From Rhodospirillaceae bacterium (lineage in GTDB: Bacteria; Pseudomonadota; Alphaproteobacteria; Rhodospirillales; Rhodospirillaceae): DNA of 64,000 bases. The notes under the pieces were generated by a model. It was not told the origin of the DNA and made no database searches. It saw only the letters and a program-made list of their open reading frames with translations. The first letter of the stretch is position 1. The number at the start of each line of letters is the position of its first letter. A program made the translations under genes and the position numbers. Where the stretch lies: contig SCTM01000041.1 in the NCBI GenBank assembly GCA_004297485.1, positions 40,641-104,640 on the forward strand, given 5' to 3'. Shown one piece after another: positions 19,928 to 29,129 of this stretch.

Positions 19928-20395
19928 TCAAAGGCCGGCAAGATAGGTTTCAAGCTTATCAATGGTCTCGGCCCAACCTTGATCCATGCCCGCGAGCATT
20001 TGCACCGCGATCGACGCCACGCCGCGCGCCGTCGTATGCACGGTGAGTTTCGTCTTGTCGCCGTGATCGGCGAAGGTGACCGTGGTGAGCCCTTCGAGCA
20101 ACGTATTGCCGTTCTCGTCCACGGCGATATTCGTGAAGACAAGACGTTCGGGCGCCGTGATCTCACGGAATATGCCCTTCATGGGCGCGGTTCCCCATTC
20201 GGGGGAATGCATGACGATTCTGAGCACGCCGCCGACACGGAGGTCTACTTCGCAGATGGGAATCGTAAAAATCTTCGGACCCCACCATTGCTTCAAATGC
20301 TTCGGTTCGGTCCATACCTTGAAAACCAGTTCCCGCGGCGCGTCGAAAATGCGGGTAATGGTCAGCTCACGATAAGGCGCGGGCGCGGTCGTCAT
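19928..20395 (-). CDS. SRPBCC (AHSA1-like) family protein
   Basis: 'ELTITRIFDAPRELVFKVWTEPKHLKQWWGPK'. Confidence 0.88.
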   Translation of the reverse strand: MTTAPAPYRELTITRIFDAPRELVFKVWTEPKHLKQWWGPKIFTIPICEVDLRVGGVLRIVMHSPEWGTAPMKGIFREITAPERLVFTNIAVDENGNTLLEGLTTVTFADHGDKTKLTVHTTARGVASIAVQMLAGMDQGWAETIDKLETYLAGL

Positions 20396-20407
20396 TGAGA
20401 GCCCCCT

Positions 20408-20935
20408 TCACTTTTCGACAGCCGTTTTCAGATTAGCGAGGCCAGCCTCGAAATCTTTGCCGATCATCTTATCCATATTGAAGAACAGGGACATGACTTT
20501 CGCGACGTAGGGTTGGGGGCCATCCATGGCCCAGGTGACGACGGTGGAATCGCCGACCGGTTCCAATGTGAATTCGGCGGTGTTGTGCGCTTCAAAAGGC
20601 TTCATGAAATCCAGTTTGATCGTTAGATTGGACGGCGGAGAAGCGACCACGATTTCCATGCTCCCCTGACCGACGTTTTTATTTCCGTCCCACGCGTAGG
20701 TCGCGCCTTTGCCGCCGGTGATGGTGCCATAGGTCCGTCGCATATCCGGATCGCGATTCTCGTAAGGCGACCAGGATACCCAACTGTGAAAATCATTGAT
20801 CAGGGGGAAAATCTTTTCCGGTGACGCGTTGATGCGCGCCGAGCGCTGGACCCGAAAAGTGCTGGGCTTTGTAGCGGTATAGGCGAGAATCGCCGCGATC
20901 AGAATGACAGCAAAGCCTGCAATTTTGATGAGCAT
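20408..20935 (-). CDS. SRPBCC family protein with N-terminal membrane anchor
   Basis: 'FRVQRSARINASPEKIFPLINDFHSWVSWSPYENRDPDM'. Confidence 0.85.
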   Translation of the reverse strand: MLIKIAGFAVILIAAILAYTATKPSTFRVQRSARINASPEKIFPLINDFHSWVSWSPYENRDPDMRRTYGTITGGKGATYAWDGNKNVGQGSMEIVVASPPSNLTIKLDFMKPFEAHNTAEFTLEPVGDSTVVTWAMDGPQPYVAKVMSLFFNMDKMIGKDFEAGLANLKTAVEK

Positions 20936-21020
20936 TATCGAACTCCTCCATAGAGATCACCGGCCGTGGCCAGCATAACGATAGTTATTTCCTCACGCGC
21001 CGCGCTCGGTCGCCGGAGTG

Positions 21021-21374
21021 CTATTTCTTCCTGCGCCCGGATTTTTTTCCGCTCTTTTGCAACTTGCGCAGATACACATCCAGGCGGTCAAAACTCTCCT
21101 CCCAGAACCGGCGGTAATGCTCGATCCAGCCGGCGATATCCTTGAGCGGCCCTGCTTCCAGGCGACACGGTCGCCACTGGGCCTCGCGACCGCGCGCGAT
21201 CAAGCCCGCGTGTTCCAGCACTTTCAGGTGCCTGGAAATGGCGGGCAGGCTCATATCGAAGGGTTCGGCCAGTTCCGTTACCGAGGTTTCACCCAAGGCC
21301 AGGCGCGCCAAAATCGCCCGGCGGGTCGGATCGGCCAGGGCCGAAAAGGTCTTACTGAGACGGTCCTGCGTCAT
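21021..21374 (-). CDS. ArsR family helix-turn-helix regulator
   Basis: 'LADPTRRAILARLALGETSVTELAEPFDMSLPAISRHLKVLEHAGLI'. Confidence 0.9.
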   Translation of the reverse strand: MTQDRLSKTFSALADPTRRAILARLALGETSVTELAEPFDMSLPAISRHLKVLEHAGLIARGREAQWRPCRLEAGPLKDIAGWIEHYRRFWEESFDRLDVYLRKLQKSGKKSGRRKK

Positions 21375-21553
21375 ATTTAAGATAACGATATGGTTAAATA
21401 ACGTATCTGTTAAATACAGAGCGCGGGGCCGGTCGTCAAGATATCTTCTCCTGCAAGGGCGCCCCCAGTGTAACTATTTGTGCTATGATTTCATGACATG
21501 GTGCAAAACGACGCATCGCGTGCGCGTCTCGATGCCAAACGTGAGGGGGTCCT

Positions 21554-22465
21554 ATGGTACACACCGCAGAGCACGGGCTTTCGCGTCGCGCCATCCGGAT
21601 TAACCGGTGGTCGTTATCGGTCTTTGCGCTTGTTGCCCTCGGTGCTCTTGGCGCGGCACCGCCTGCCCGGGCGCTGCCCCTTCAGGACACGGCCAGCAAC
21701 GTGGCGGACGCCTTGCACAATATTTTGGATCTACGCCCCAGCGACACAACCGACTGGCGCCTGGGCGTAGGACCGGTGATCAATCCCAAGTTTGAAGGCA
21801 GCAGGGCTTACACCATCCAACCGGCACCGATGATATCCGTGCGCTACAGGGATGTGCTGAAAGTCGACAATAATCAAATCGATTTTACTGCCTTTGACCA
21901 GGTGTTCGACCTCGGTGAGGGCGTCGGAAAGCTCAAACTGGACGCCGGCCCGGTGATGAATCTCGACTTTGGCCGTCACGCGAGCGACTCACCGGCGCTC
22001 AAGGGGCTCGGCAACATCGGCGTGGCGGTCGAGCTCGGCGGCTATGTGAGCGTCCGGGTCGGCCGCGTAAAGTTCGACGCAGAAATGAGTCAGGACATCG
22101 CTGACGGTCACCACGGAGCGGACCTCGACCTTCACAGTTCACTGGTGCTCTATCGGAACGACAAATTGACCATCGCGCCGGACATCGTCCTGACCTGGGC
22201 CACCGCGCGCTACATGAAGTCCTTTTTTGGTATTACCCAAACCCAATCGAACGCCTCGGGGCTGCCGGTTTTCCGCGCCGGGTCAGGCTTCAAAAATGCC
22301 ACGCTTAGCTTGCTTGGAAACTATGACCTGTCGGCCCATTGGTCGTTATTGGCGAATATCGGCTATAAGCGCCTGCTTGGCGACGCGGCCGCAAGCCCTT
22401 TGATAAAACTGCGAGGCTCGGCCGACCAGTGGACCGGGGGCACATACATCGTCTATGCGTTTTAA
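21554..22465 (+). CDS. MipA/OmpV family outer membrane protein
   Basis: Signal-peptide-like N-terminus; 'RLGVGPVINPKFEGSRAYTIQPAPMISVRYRD', C-terminal 'GGTYIVYAF' beta-barrel end. Confidence 0.82.
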   Translation: MVHTAEHGLSRRAIRINRWSLSVFALVALGALGAAPPARALPLQDTASNVADALHNILDLRPSDTTDWRLGVGPVINPKFEGSRAYTIQPAPMISVRYRDVLKVDNNQIDFTAFDQVFDLGEGVGKLKLDAGPVMNLDFGRHASDSPALKGLGNIGVAVELGGYVSVRVGRVKFDAEMSQDIADGHHGADLDLHSSLVLYRNDKLTIAPDIVLTWATARYMKSFFGITQTQSNASGLPVFRAGSGFKNATLSLLGNYDLSAHWSLLANIGYKRLLGDAAASPLIKLRGSADQWTGGTYIVYAF

Positions 22466-22532
22466 CGGAACCGGACTGCGGGCTACGCCGCGATCAGCGA
22501 TCCGCCGGAAATTTGTCGCACCCGCAACGTTC

Positions 22533-25500
22533 TTACTTCCCAATGTCGGCGCGCTGCTGAGCCGTCATGGTGTTGAGCTGGCCGAACGTAAAGGCGTTGG
22601 CCTGGGTTGAGTTGAGCCCCATAAGCGCCGTGTCGGTAAATCCGGTGATTTGCGCCGTGATAAACGCCGGAATCTGCTGCGTCGTCAAACCCGGCATCTG
22701 GCTGACCAGGAAGTTGGCCGCTTCGGTATTGGTGAGTGCGGCCAATTGAACCGCCGTCAGGCCGCCGATTTCCGTGACAGTGAGGGCCTGGAATTGCGGT
22801 ATGGCCAACTTGGCGATGATCGTGGTGCTGAGGCTCGCGACCTGGGTCGATGTCAGCGCGGATATTTCGGTCGTCGTCAGGCCGGTGAGTTGACCCGACG
22901 ATAGGACCGCGAGGTCGGTGGTGCTGAATCCGACGATTTGTGTTGTGGCCAATCCGCCGAGTTGGACGGAACTCAATACGCTGAAGGCCGTGCTGTTCAG
23001 CCCGCTCAGTTCGGTTGATGAAAGGCCGGAGAGCGCCGTCGCCGTTAATTTCGCGATCTCGGAAGAGCTGATGCTGCCGAACTGGGTGGATGAGAGCACA
23101 CCCAGTTGCGTGGACGTGAGGCCGCTGAGCTGACCCGACGTCAGGAACGCCAGATCGGTGGTGCTGAAGCCCCCCACCTGCGTGGTAGTCAGTCCCGTCA
23201 GTTGCGCCGAGGTCAACGCACCGAATGCGGTCGTGCTTAGGCCGCCGAACTGCGTCGCGGTCAGACCGCTGAGCTGGCCGGTCGTCAGAGCGGCGATATT
23301 GGTGGTGTTGATGGCGCTGAGCTGCGTCGTGGCGAGCCCCCCGAGCTGGGTCGACGTCAGCGCCGCGGCCTGTATGGCAGACAAGTCCGCAATGTTGGTA
23401 CTGCTGAGACTGATCACCTGGGTGGTGGTCAACACGGCGATTTGCGTGTCGGCGAGACCGGTGAGTTGGGACGAGGTCATCTCGCCCAGATCGCTCGTGC
23501 TCAAGCCCACCGCCTGCGTGGTGGTCAATCCGCCCAGCTGCGTGGACGTCAAGCCCGTGAACGCCACGGTATCGATCGTGCCGATCTGGCCAGCACTTAG
23601 GCCACTCAGCTGAGCAGCGGACAGGTTGCCGATATTGGTGGTGGTCAGGGCGTTGAACTGGGTCGCACCCAACGCGTCGATTTCCGTGGACGTCAATCCA
23701 CTCAGCTGCGAGGTGGTCAAGCCGCCGATATTGACGGTCGTGATCGCCACCACCTGCGTATTGGCCAAACCACCCAACTGGGTGGAGGTCAGCGCACCGA
23801 AAGTTGCGGCATTGAGGCCAGCCACCTGTGTCGCGGCAAAGCCCGCGAGCTGGGTCGACGTCAAACCGGCGACCACGCTGGTGGCGAAGGAATTCAGTTG
23901 GGTCGTAGCGAGACCGCCAAACTGGGCTGCGGTAAGGCCGCTCACCTGCACGGACGTCAGGCTGGGGATAATCGTGGTATCGAATACGCTCAACTGTGTG
24001 GCGGCCAAAACGCCCAGTTGCGTTGACGTCAGGCCGTTGAGCTGTGACGTGGTCAGAATATTGAGATCGGTGGTGCTGAGACCCAGCGCCTGGGTCGTCG
24101 TCAGCCCGCCCAACTGCGTAGAGCTCAGGCCAGCAAAGCCAACGACACCAAGGCCGGTGAGCTGGGCTGGCGTCACACCGCTAAGCTGGGCTGCCGTCAG
24201 ATTGGCGATGTTGGCGGCCGGGACGGCATTCAATTGCGTCGTCGTCAAGCCGCCGAGCTGGGTCGAGGTCAAACCGCTGAGCTGCGATGTTGTCATCGCC
24301 GTTAGGTCAGTGGTGCTCAACCCGCCCACTTGGGTCGCGGCCAGACCGCCGAGCTGAGTCGAAGTCAAGGCACCGAAGGCCGTCGTGTTCAGGCCACTGA
24401 TCTGCGCCGCTGTTAATCCGCTGAGCTGGGTCGACGTGAGCCCGGCGATATTTGCCGTAGCGATGGCATTCAACAGCGTCGTGCTGACAACACCCATCTG
24501 CGTGGACGTCAGCCCGCTAAGCTGGACGCTTGACAGGCTGGCGACGTCGGTCGTGCCGATCGCGTTCAGCTGAGTCGCGGCCAAGACGCCGAGCTGGGTC
24601 GAGGTCACGCCACTCAGTTGGCCGGTCGTCATGACGGCGATGTCGGCAACGCTCAGGCCCTTGGCCTGGGTCGTCGACAGCCCGCCAAGCTGGGTGGAAG
24701 ACAAAGCGCCGAACGCGGTCGTGTTGAGGCCACCGATCTGCGTCGAGCTCAAACCGGACAGCTGCGTGGAGGTCAGGCTGCCCATATCCGTGGTGCTCAG
24801 GTTATTAAGCTGGGTCGTCGTCAAGACCCCGACTTGCGTAGATGTGATGCCGCTCAACTGGCCAGTGGTCATGGCGGCCAGATCGGTCGTACTGAAACCC
24901 TTGGTCTGGGTGGTCGTCAGGCCGCCAAGCTGGATCGACGTGAGGGCACCGAACGCGGTCGTGTTCAACGCGCCAACCTGCGCCGACGTCAAACCGCCAA
25001 GTTGGGTCGACGTGAGGGCCGCGATGTCGGTGGTATTGAGGGCATTGAGCTGGGTGGTGTTTACCGTTCCGAGTTGCGTCGGCGTTAGGCCGCTCGCCTG
25101 CGTGGTCGTCAGATTGGCGAAATTGGTAGTGCCGAGCGCGTTAAGCTGAACCGCCGTCAGTCCGCCCAATTGAGCCGATGTAATGCCGCTCAGCTGCGAT
25201 GTGGTCATTGCACCGAGGTCGGTCGTGCTAAAGCCCGTCGCCTGGGTCGTGGTCAGGCCACCGAGTTGCGTGGAGGACAAGGCGCCGAAGGCGGTCGTAT
25301 TGAGACCGCCGATTTGGGTCGCTGTGAGTCCGCCAAGTTGGAGCGCCGTGAGTCCGCCGATGTTACCGGTTGAGAAGGCATTGAGCTGCGTGGAGGTGAG
25401 CACGCCGAGCTGGCCTGAGACAATGCCGCTCAGCTGGGACGTTGTGATTGCGGCGATATCGGTCGTATTCAGTCCCTTGATCTGAGTCGTCGAAAGGCCG

Positions 25501-28500
25501 GTCAGTTGGGTCGATGTCACGGCACCGAAGGCGGTGGTATTGAGACCGCCGATTTGGATCGATGTCAGATTGTTCAACTGGGTGTCGGTCAGAGCCGCGA
25601 TATTCGTCGTGCTAAGGGCATTGAGCTGGGTTGTGTTCACCGTCCCAAGCTGCGCCGGTGTTAATCCGCCGGCTTGAGTGGTGGTCAGGTTGGCAACATC
25701 AGTGGTGCTGAGGGCATTGAGCTGCGCGGCGGTCATCACGCCGAGTTCCGTAGAGGTCAATCCGCTCAATTGGGATGTGGTCAATACGGCCAGATCAGTG
25801 GTGCTGAGGCCCTTGACCTGCGCCACCGATAATCCGCCGAGCTGGGTTGAGGTCAAGGCCAGAAAGGCCGTGGTATTAATCCCACCGACCTGGGCAGCAC
25901 TTAGTCCCGTCAGCTGTGCCGACGAGAGCGAGGCCACGTTCGTGGTGCTCAGTGCGTTGAATTGGGTCGCGGCCAGCACACCAAGTTCGGCCGAAGTCAG
26001 GCCGCTGAGTTGTCCTGTAGTCATAGCGGCGAAGTCGGTGGTGCTAATTCCGGCCACCTGAGCGTTTGTCAGCCCGTTCAACTGGAGGGAAGTCAGCGCG
26101 CCGAAGGCCGTCGTATTCAATCCGCCCATCTGCGCCGCGGACAGGCCGGCGATTTGCGTCGTGTCCAAGAACGCGAGGTCTGTGGTTGCGAGGTTGTTCA
26201 GCTGTGTGGATGAGAGGCCACCCAGTTGCGCCGGCGACATGCCGCTGACCTGAGTCGTGGTGAGGTTGGCGAGGGCGGTTGTGGTCAGCACCGCGAGTTG
26301 AGTCAACGCCAACACGCCGACCTGGCTTGAGTTCAGCCCGCTCAGCTGAGATGTCGTTATGATCGCAAGGTCGGCCGTGCTGAGGCCTCTGATCTGGGTT
26401 GTCGTAAATCCGGCAAGTTGTGTGGAAGTCAACGCCGCGAAGACAGTGGTGCTCGAGCCGCCCAGTTGCGCCCCTGTCAACCCGCTAAGTTGGACGGAAG
26501 TCAGGTTGGCGAGCGATGTGGACGTCAGTGCGTTCACCTGCGTCGTCGTCATGGCTGCGAGTTCAGTGGACGTAATGCCGCTCAGTTGCGATGTGGTGAG
26601 AGCCGCGATGTCGGTGGTGTTGAGCCCCGCGACTTGAGCCACCGTTAACCCGCCGAGTTGGGTCGAACTGACTGCGCCGAAAGCGGTGGTGTTGAACCCA
26701 CCGATCTGTGTTGAAGTGAGCCCGGCAATCTGAGTCGCCGTCAGACCGGTCAGGTCAACGGTAGCGAATGCATTGAGATGTGTCGTGTTCAGACCGCCGA
26801 TTTGAGCTGCCGTCAGGCCGCTCACCTGAGTGGTGGAGAGGCTGCCGAAAGTAGTGGTGGTCAGGGTGTTCAATACAGCAGCCGACAATGCCCCGACCTG
26901 GGTAGAACTCAGCCCGCTCGCCTGGCTGGTCGTCAGAATGGCGAAATCGGTCGTGCTGAAACTCTTGAGTTGCGTTGTAGTCAGGCCTGCGAGCTGTGTT
27001 GATGTGAGCGCCAGAAACTTCGTCGTGCTCAACCCCGCCAGTTGAGTGGCAGTTAGCCCAGCTAGCTGAGCTGACGAAAAACCGGCAATGTTTGTATTGG
27101 TCAGCGCGTTCAACTGGGTTATCGCCAGCGCCGCGATTTGGGTCGTGAGCAGGCCGCTCAGCTGCGAACTCGTCAAGGCCGCCAGTTCAGTGGTCGTCAG
27201 GCCCTTCAATTGAACGGCCGTCAGGCCGCCGAGCTGAGTCGACGTCAGCGCACCGAAGGCTGTGACGTTGATTCCGCCCAACTGCGTTGCGGACAGACCC
27301 GACAGTTGCGTGTTCGTCAACCCAGCGATGTTCACCGTCGCCAGAGCATTGAATTGCGTCGTGGTCAGTTTTCCGATCTCGCCCGCGGTGAGTCCGGTTA
27401 CCTGGACGGCCGATAGATTCGCAAGGATCGTCGTGCTGAGGGCCGGAACTTGGAGCGCGGTCAGCCCGCCGATGAGTGTTGAGCTGAGGCCACTGAGCTG
27501 CGATGTAGTGAGCGCGGCGATATCGGTGGTGCCGATCCCACTGAACTGAGACACGACAAGACCGCCCAATTGGCTCGATGTGAACGCATCGAATTTTGCG
27601 GCGCTGATATTGCCGATCTTTGTTCCATTCATAAAATCCAGCTGCGCGCCGGTGATATTCGCGAGATCGGTCACGGGCATGGCATTGAGCTGAGTCGTCG
27701 TGAGAGCCGCAAGCTGCGTTCCCGTGAAGCCGCTCAGCTGCGTCGTCGTCAAAGCGCCCATGCCCGTGGTGGTGGAGAGCGCCGTCATCTGCGTCGTCGT
27801 CAACGCGGCAAGTGCGGTCGACGTCAAAGCACCGAAGGCCGTAGCATTGAGGCCGGCGATTTGAGTCGTGGTCAGGCCGCGTAACTGGGTCGCGGCCAGT
27901 CCGGCGAGATTTGCGGTGGCGATAGCGTTTACCTGTGTCGTCGCCAATAGCGCAATTTTCGCAATGGGAAGGCCGGCAAGCTGTCCCGCCGTCAAACTCC
28001 CCATGTCGATTGCTGTCAGGGCCTTCAATTGCGTGGTTACCAGCGCGGCGATCTGGTTCGACGTCAGACCGCTCAGCTGCCCGGTGGTCATGGCGGTGAT
28101 ATTCGTGGTGCTTATGGCCGCAAGCTGGGTACCGGCCAAACCGGTCAGCTGCGTCGACGTCAGGGCACCGAAAGATGCGGCGCTTAAGCCGGTGACTTGT
28201 GTCGCGGTGAGTCCATCAATCTGGGTGTTGGCGAGATTGCCGATCGTACCCGCGGCCAGGGCATTGATCTGGGTGACCGCTAAACCGCCGACTTGTGCCG
28301 CGGTTAGGCCGGTGACCTGCACCGAGGACAACACAGCGAGCTCGGCCGCGCTGAGGCCTTTGATCTGCACACCCGAGAGACCGCCGAGTTGCCCCGCCGT
28401 GAAACCGCTAAAGTTGGAGGCGGTAAACTCGCCGATCTCGGTCGCCGTCAGCCCAGTCAACTGCGTCGCCACAAGCCCGGTCACCTGGGTGCTTGTCAGC

Positions 28501-28625
28501 GCCGCAACCTGAGTAGCGAGCAGATAACTCAGCTCGGTTGGCGTCCAACCGGCGAGCTGGGCCGGAGTCAAAGCCGCGATTTGGGCCTGCGTAAGAGCGT
28601 GAACGCTTGTCGCCGATAGAGTCAT
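22533..28625 (-). CDS. Giant octapeptide-repeat protein (2030 aa, 252 octads L-[TS]-x-x-Q-[LIV]-x-[GA]); function unknown
   Basis: Whole ORF is octad repeat in one register: 10 aa cap + 252 octads (one 9-mer) + 3 aa tail = 2030; no Cys seen, few charged residues, no obvious signal peptide or TM. Confidence 0.9.
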   Translation of the reverse strand: MTLSATSVHALTQAQIAALTPAQLAGWTPTELSYLLATQVAALTSTQVTGLVATQLTGLTATEIGEFTASNFSGFTAGQLGGLSGVQIKGLSAAELAVLSSVQVTGLTAAQVGGLAVTQINALAAGTIGNLANTQIDGLTATQVTGLSAASFGALTSTQLTGLAGTQLAAISTTNITAMTTGQLSGLTSNQIAALVTTQLKALTAIDMGSLTAGQLAGLPIAKIALLATTQVNAIATANLAGLAATQLRGLTTTQIAGLNATAFGALTSTALAALTTTQMTALSTTTGMGALTTTQLSGFTGTQLAALTTTQLNAMPVTDLANITGAQLDFMNGTKIGNISAAKFDAFTSSQLGGLVVSQFSGIGTTDIAALTTSQLSGLSSTLIGGLTALQVPALSTTILANLSAVQVTGLTAGEIGKLTTTQFNALATVNIAGLTNTQLSGLSATQLGGINVTAFGALTSTQLGGLTAVQLKGLTTTELAALTSSQLSGLLTTQIAALAITQLNALTNTNIAGFSSAQLAGLTATQLAGLSTTKFLALTSTQLAGLTTTQLKSFSTTDFAILTTSQASGLSSTQVGALSAAVLNTLTTTTFGSLSTTQVSGLTAAQIGGLNTTHLNAFATVDLTGLTATQIAGLTSTQIGGFNTTAFGAVSSTQLGGLTVAQVAGLNTTDIAALTTSQLSGITSTELAAMTTTQVNALTSTSLANLTSVQLSGLTGAQLGGSSTTVFAALTSTQLAGFTTTQIRGLSTADLAIITTSQLSGLNSSQVGVLALTQLAVLTTTALANLTTTQVSGMSPAQLGGLSSTQLNNLATTDLAFLDTTQIAGLSAAQMGGLNTTAFGALTSLQLNGLTNAQVAGISTTDFAAMTTGQLSGLTSAELGVLAATQFNALSTTNVASLSSAQLTGLSAAQVGGINTTAFLALTSTQLGGLSVAQVKGLSTTDLAVLTTSQLSGLTSTELGVMTAAQLNALSTTDVANLTTTQAGGLTPAQLGTVNTTQLNALSTTNIAALTDTQLNNLTSIQIGGLNTTAFGAVTSTQLTGLSTTQIKGLNTTDIAAITTSQLSGIVSGQLGVLTSTQLNAFSTGNIGGLTALQLGGLTATQIGGLNTTAFGALSSTQLGGLTTTQATGFSTTDLGAMTTSQLSGITSAQLGGLTAVQLNALGTTNFANLTTTQASGLTPTQLGTVNTTQLNALNTTDIAALTSTQLGGLTSAQVGALNTTAFGALTSIQLGGLTTTQTKGFSTTDLAAMTTGQLSGITSTQVGVLTTTQLNNLSTTDMGSLTSTQLSGLSSTQIGGLNTTAFGALSSTQLGGLSTTQAKGLSVADIAVMTTGQLSGVTSTQLGVLAATQLNAIGTTDVASLSSVQLSGLTSTQMGVVSTTLLNAIATANIAGLTSTQLSGLTAAQISGLNTTAFGALTSTQLGGLAATQVGGLSTTDLTAMTTSQLSGLTSTQLGGLTTTQLNAVPAANIANLTAAQLSGVTPAQLTGLGVVGFAGLSSTQLGGLTTTQALGLSTTDLNILTTSQLNGLTSTQLGVLAATQLSVFDTTIIPSLTSVQVSGLTAAQFGGLATTQLNSFATSVVAGLTSTQLAGFAATQVAGLNAATFGALTSTQLGGLANTQVVAITTVNIGGLTTSQLSGLTSTEIDALGATQFNALTTTNIGNLSAAQLSGLSAGQIGTIDTVAFTGLTSTQLGGLTTTQAVGLSTSDLGEMTSSQLTGLADTQIAVLTTTQVISLSSTNIADLSAIQAAALTSTQLGGLATTQLSAINTTNIAALTTGQLSGLTATQFGGLSTTAFGALTSAQLTGLTTTQVGGFSTTDLAFLTSGQLSGLTSTQLGVLSSTQFGSISSSEIAKLTATALSGLSSTELSGLNSTAFSVLSSVQLGGLATTQIVGFSTTDLAVLSSGQLTGLTTTEISALTSTQVASLSTTIIAKLAIPQFQALTVTEIGGLTAVQLAALTNTEAANFLVSQMPGLTTQQIPAFITAQITGFTDTALMGLNSTQANAFTFGQLNTMTAQQRADIGK
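22545..28595 (-). repeat. 252 tandem 24-bp (octapeptide) coding units
   Basis: Hand-parsed translation; span is 2017 codons = 252x8+1. Confidence 0.9.
22665..28427 (-). repeat. Ten tandem 576-bp (24-octad, 192-aa) higher-order modules
   Basis: Phe-marker octads (e.g. LNTTAFGA) at units 8,18,32,42,56,66,80,90,104,114,128,138,152,162,176,186,200,210,224,234, strictly alternating +10/+14 with 2-3 degenerate markers. Predicted module boundaries 28427/27851/27272/26696/26120/25544/24968/24392/23816/23240/22665; module 2 has 3 extra bp. Confidence 0.85.
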
Positions 28626-29129
28626 GGCCGATCACTCCACCCCGGCTCATGCAGGGCAGGCTTGGGACATGAATGCGAAGACATGCGGACATACGAACGT
28701 CTCTGCCGCGGACAGCAGAGACCGCCGGCACATCGCTCAATCTCTGTTCGCGAGACCTTGAACACCCAAACCTCGCCCCATGGCTCAGTCACTAACGTCT
28801 TGCGCGTATCCACAGTTGCCGAAATCCGAGGGCCCCCATCATCATTGGAAGACACAGCGGCCCCGCACACGTAACAAGTGTATCAAATTAAGTATATTAA
28901 ACGCGATAGTGGTGACGGCTATTATGACCCTCGCATGGTTCTTTTTAAGGACGCGTTAATATCCGTTTACACGCTGAGCGCGGTACGAGACCAAAGCCCG
29001 GCCATGTAAAATAATACAATTATTTCAATGTATTAGATTGATCTTACCGCCGCCCTGCAACGCAGGCGGTGCGCGCCAGGGGCTGCGATCAGGCGAATCG
29101 GCCGACGGCCGCCATCGCTGTCCGGCGGC

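Noticed and set aside
22567-28619. Many plus-strand ORFs (e.g. 23158-23613, 23626-24357, 27868-28512) opposite the giant repeat gene
   Set aside because: They are mirror translations of the repetitive octad codons (VVRPLSC/W-type low-complexity), so antisense artefacts of the real minus-strand repeat ORF.
22533-28625. Octad tract as a CRISPR array or non-coding satellite
   Set aside because: One uninterrupted 2030-codon frame with a conserved amino-acid pattern but variable codons; no spacer/repeat structure.
28408-28874. Small ORFs around the start of the giant gene
   Set aside because: Overlap the repeat CDS or intergenic AT-rich region, no homology-like features or RBS.
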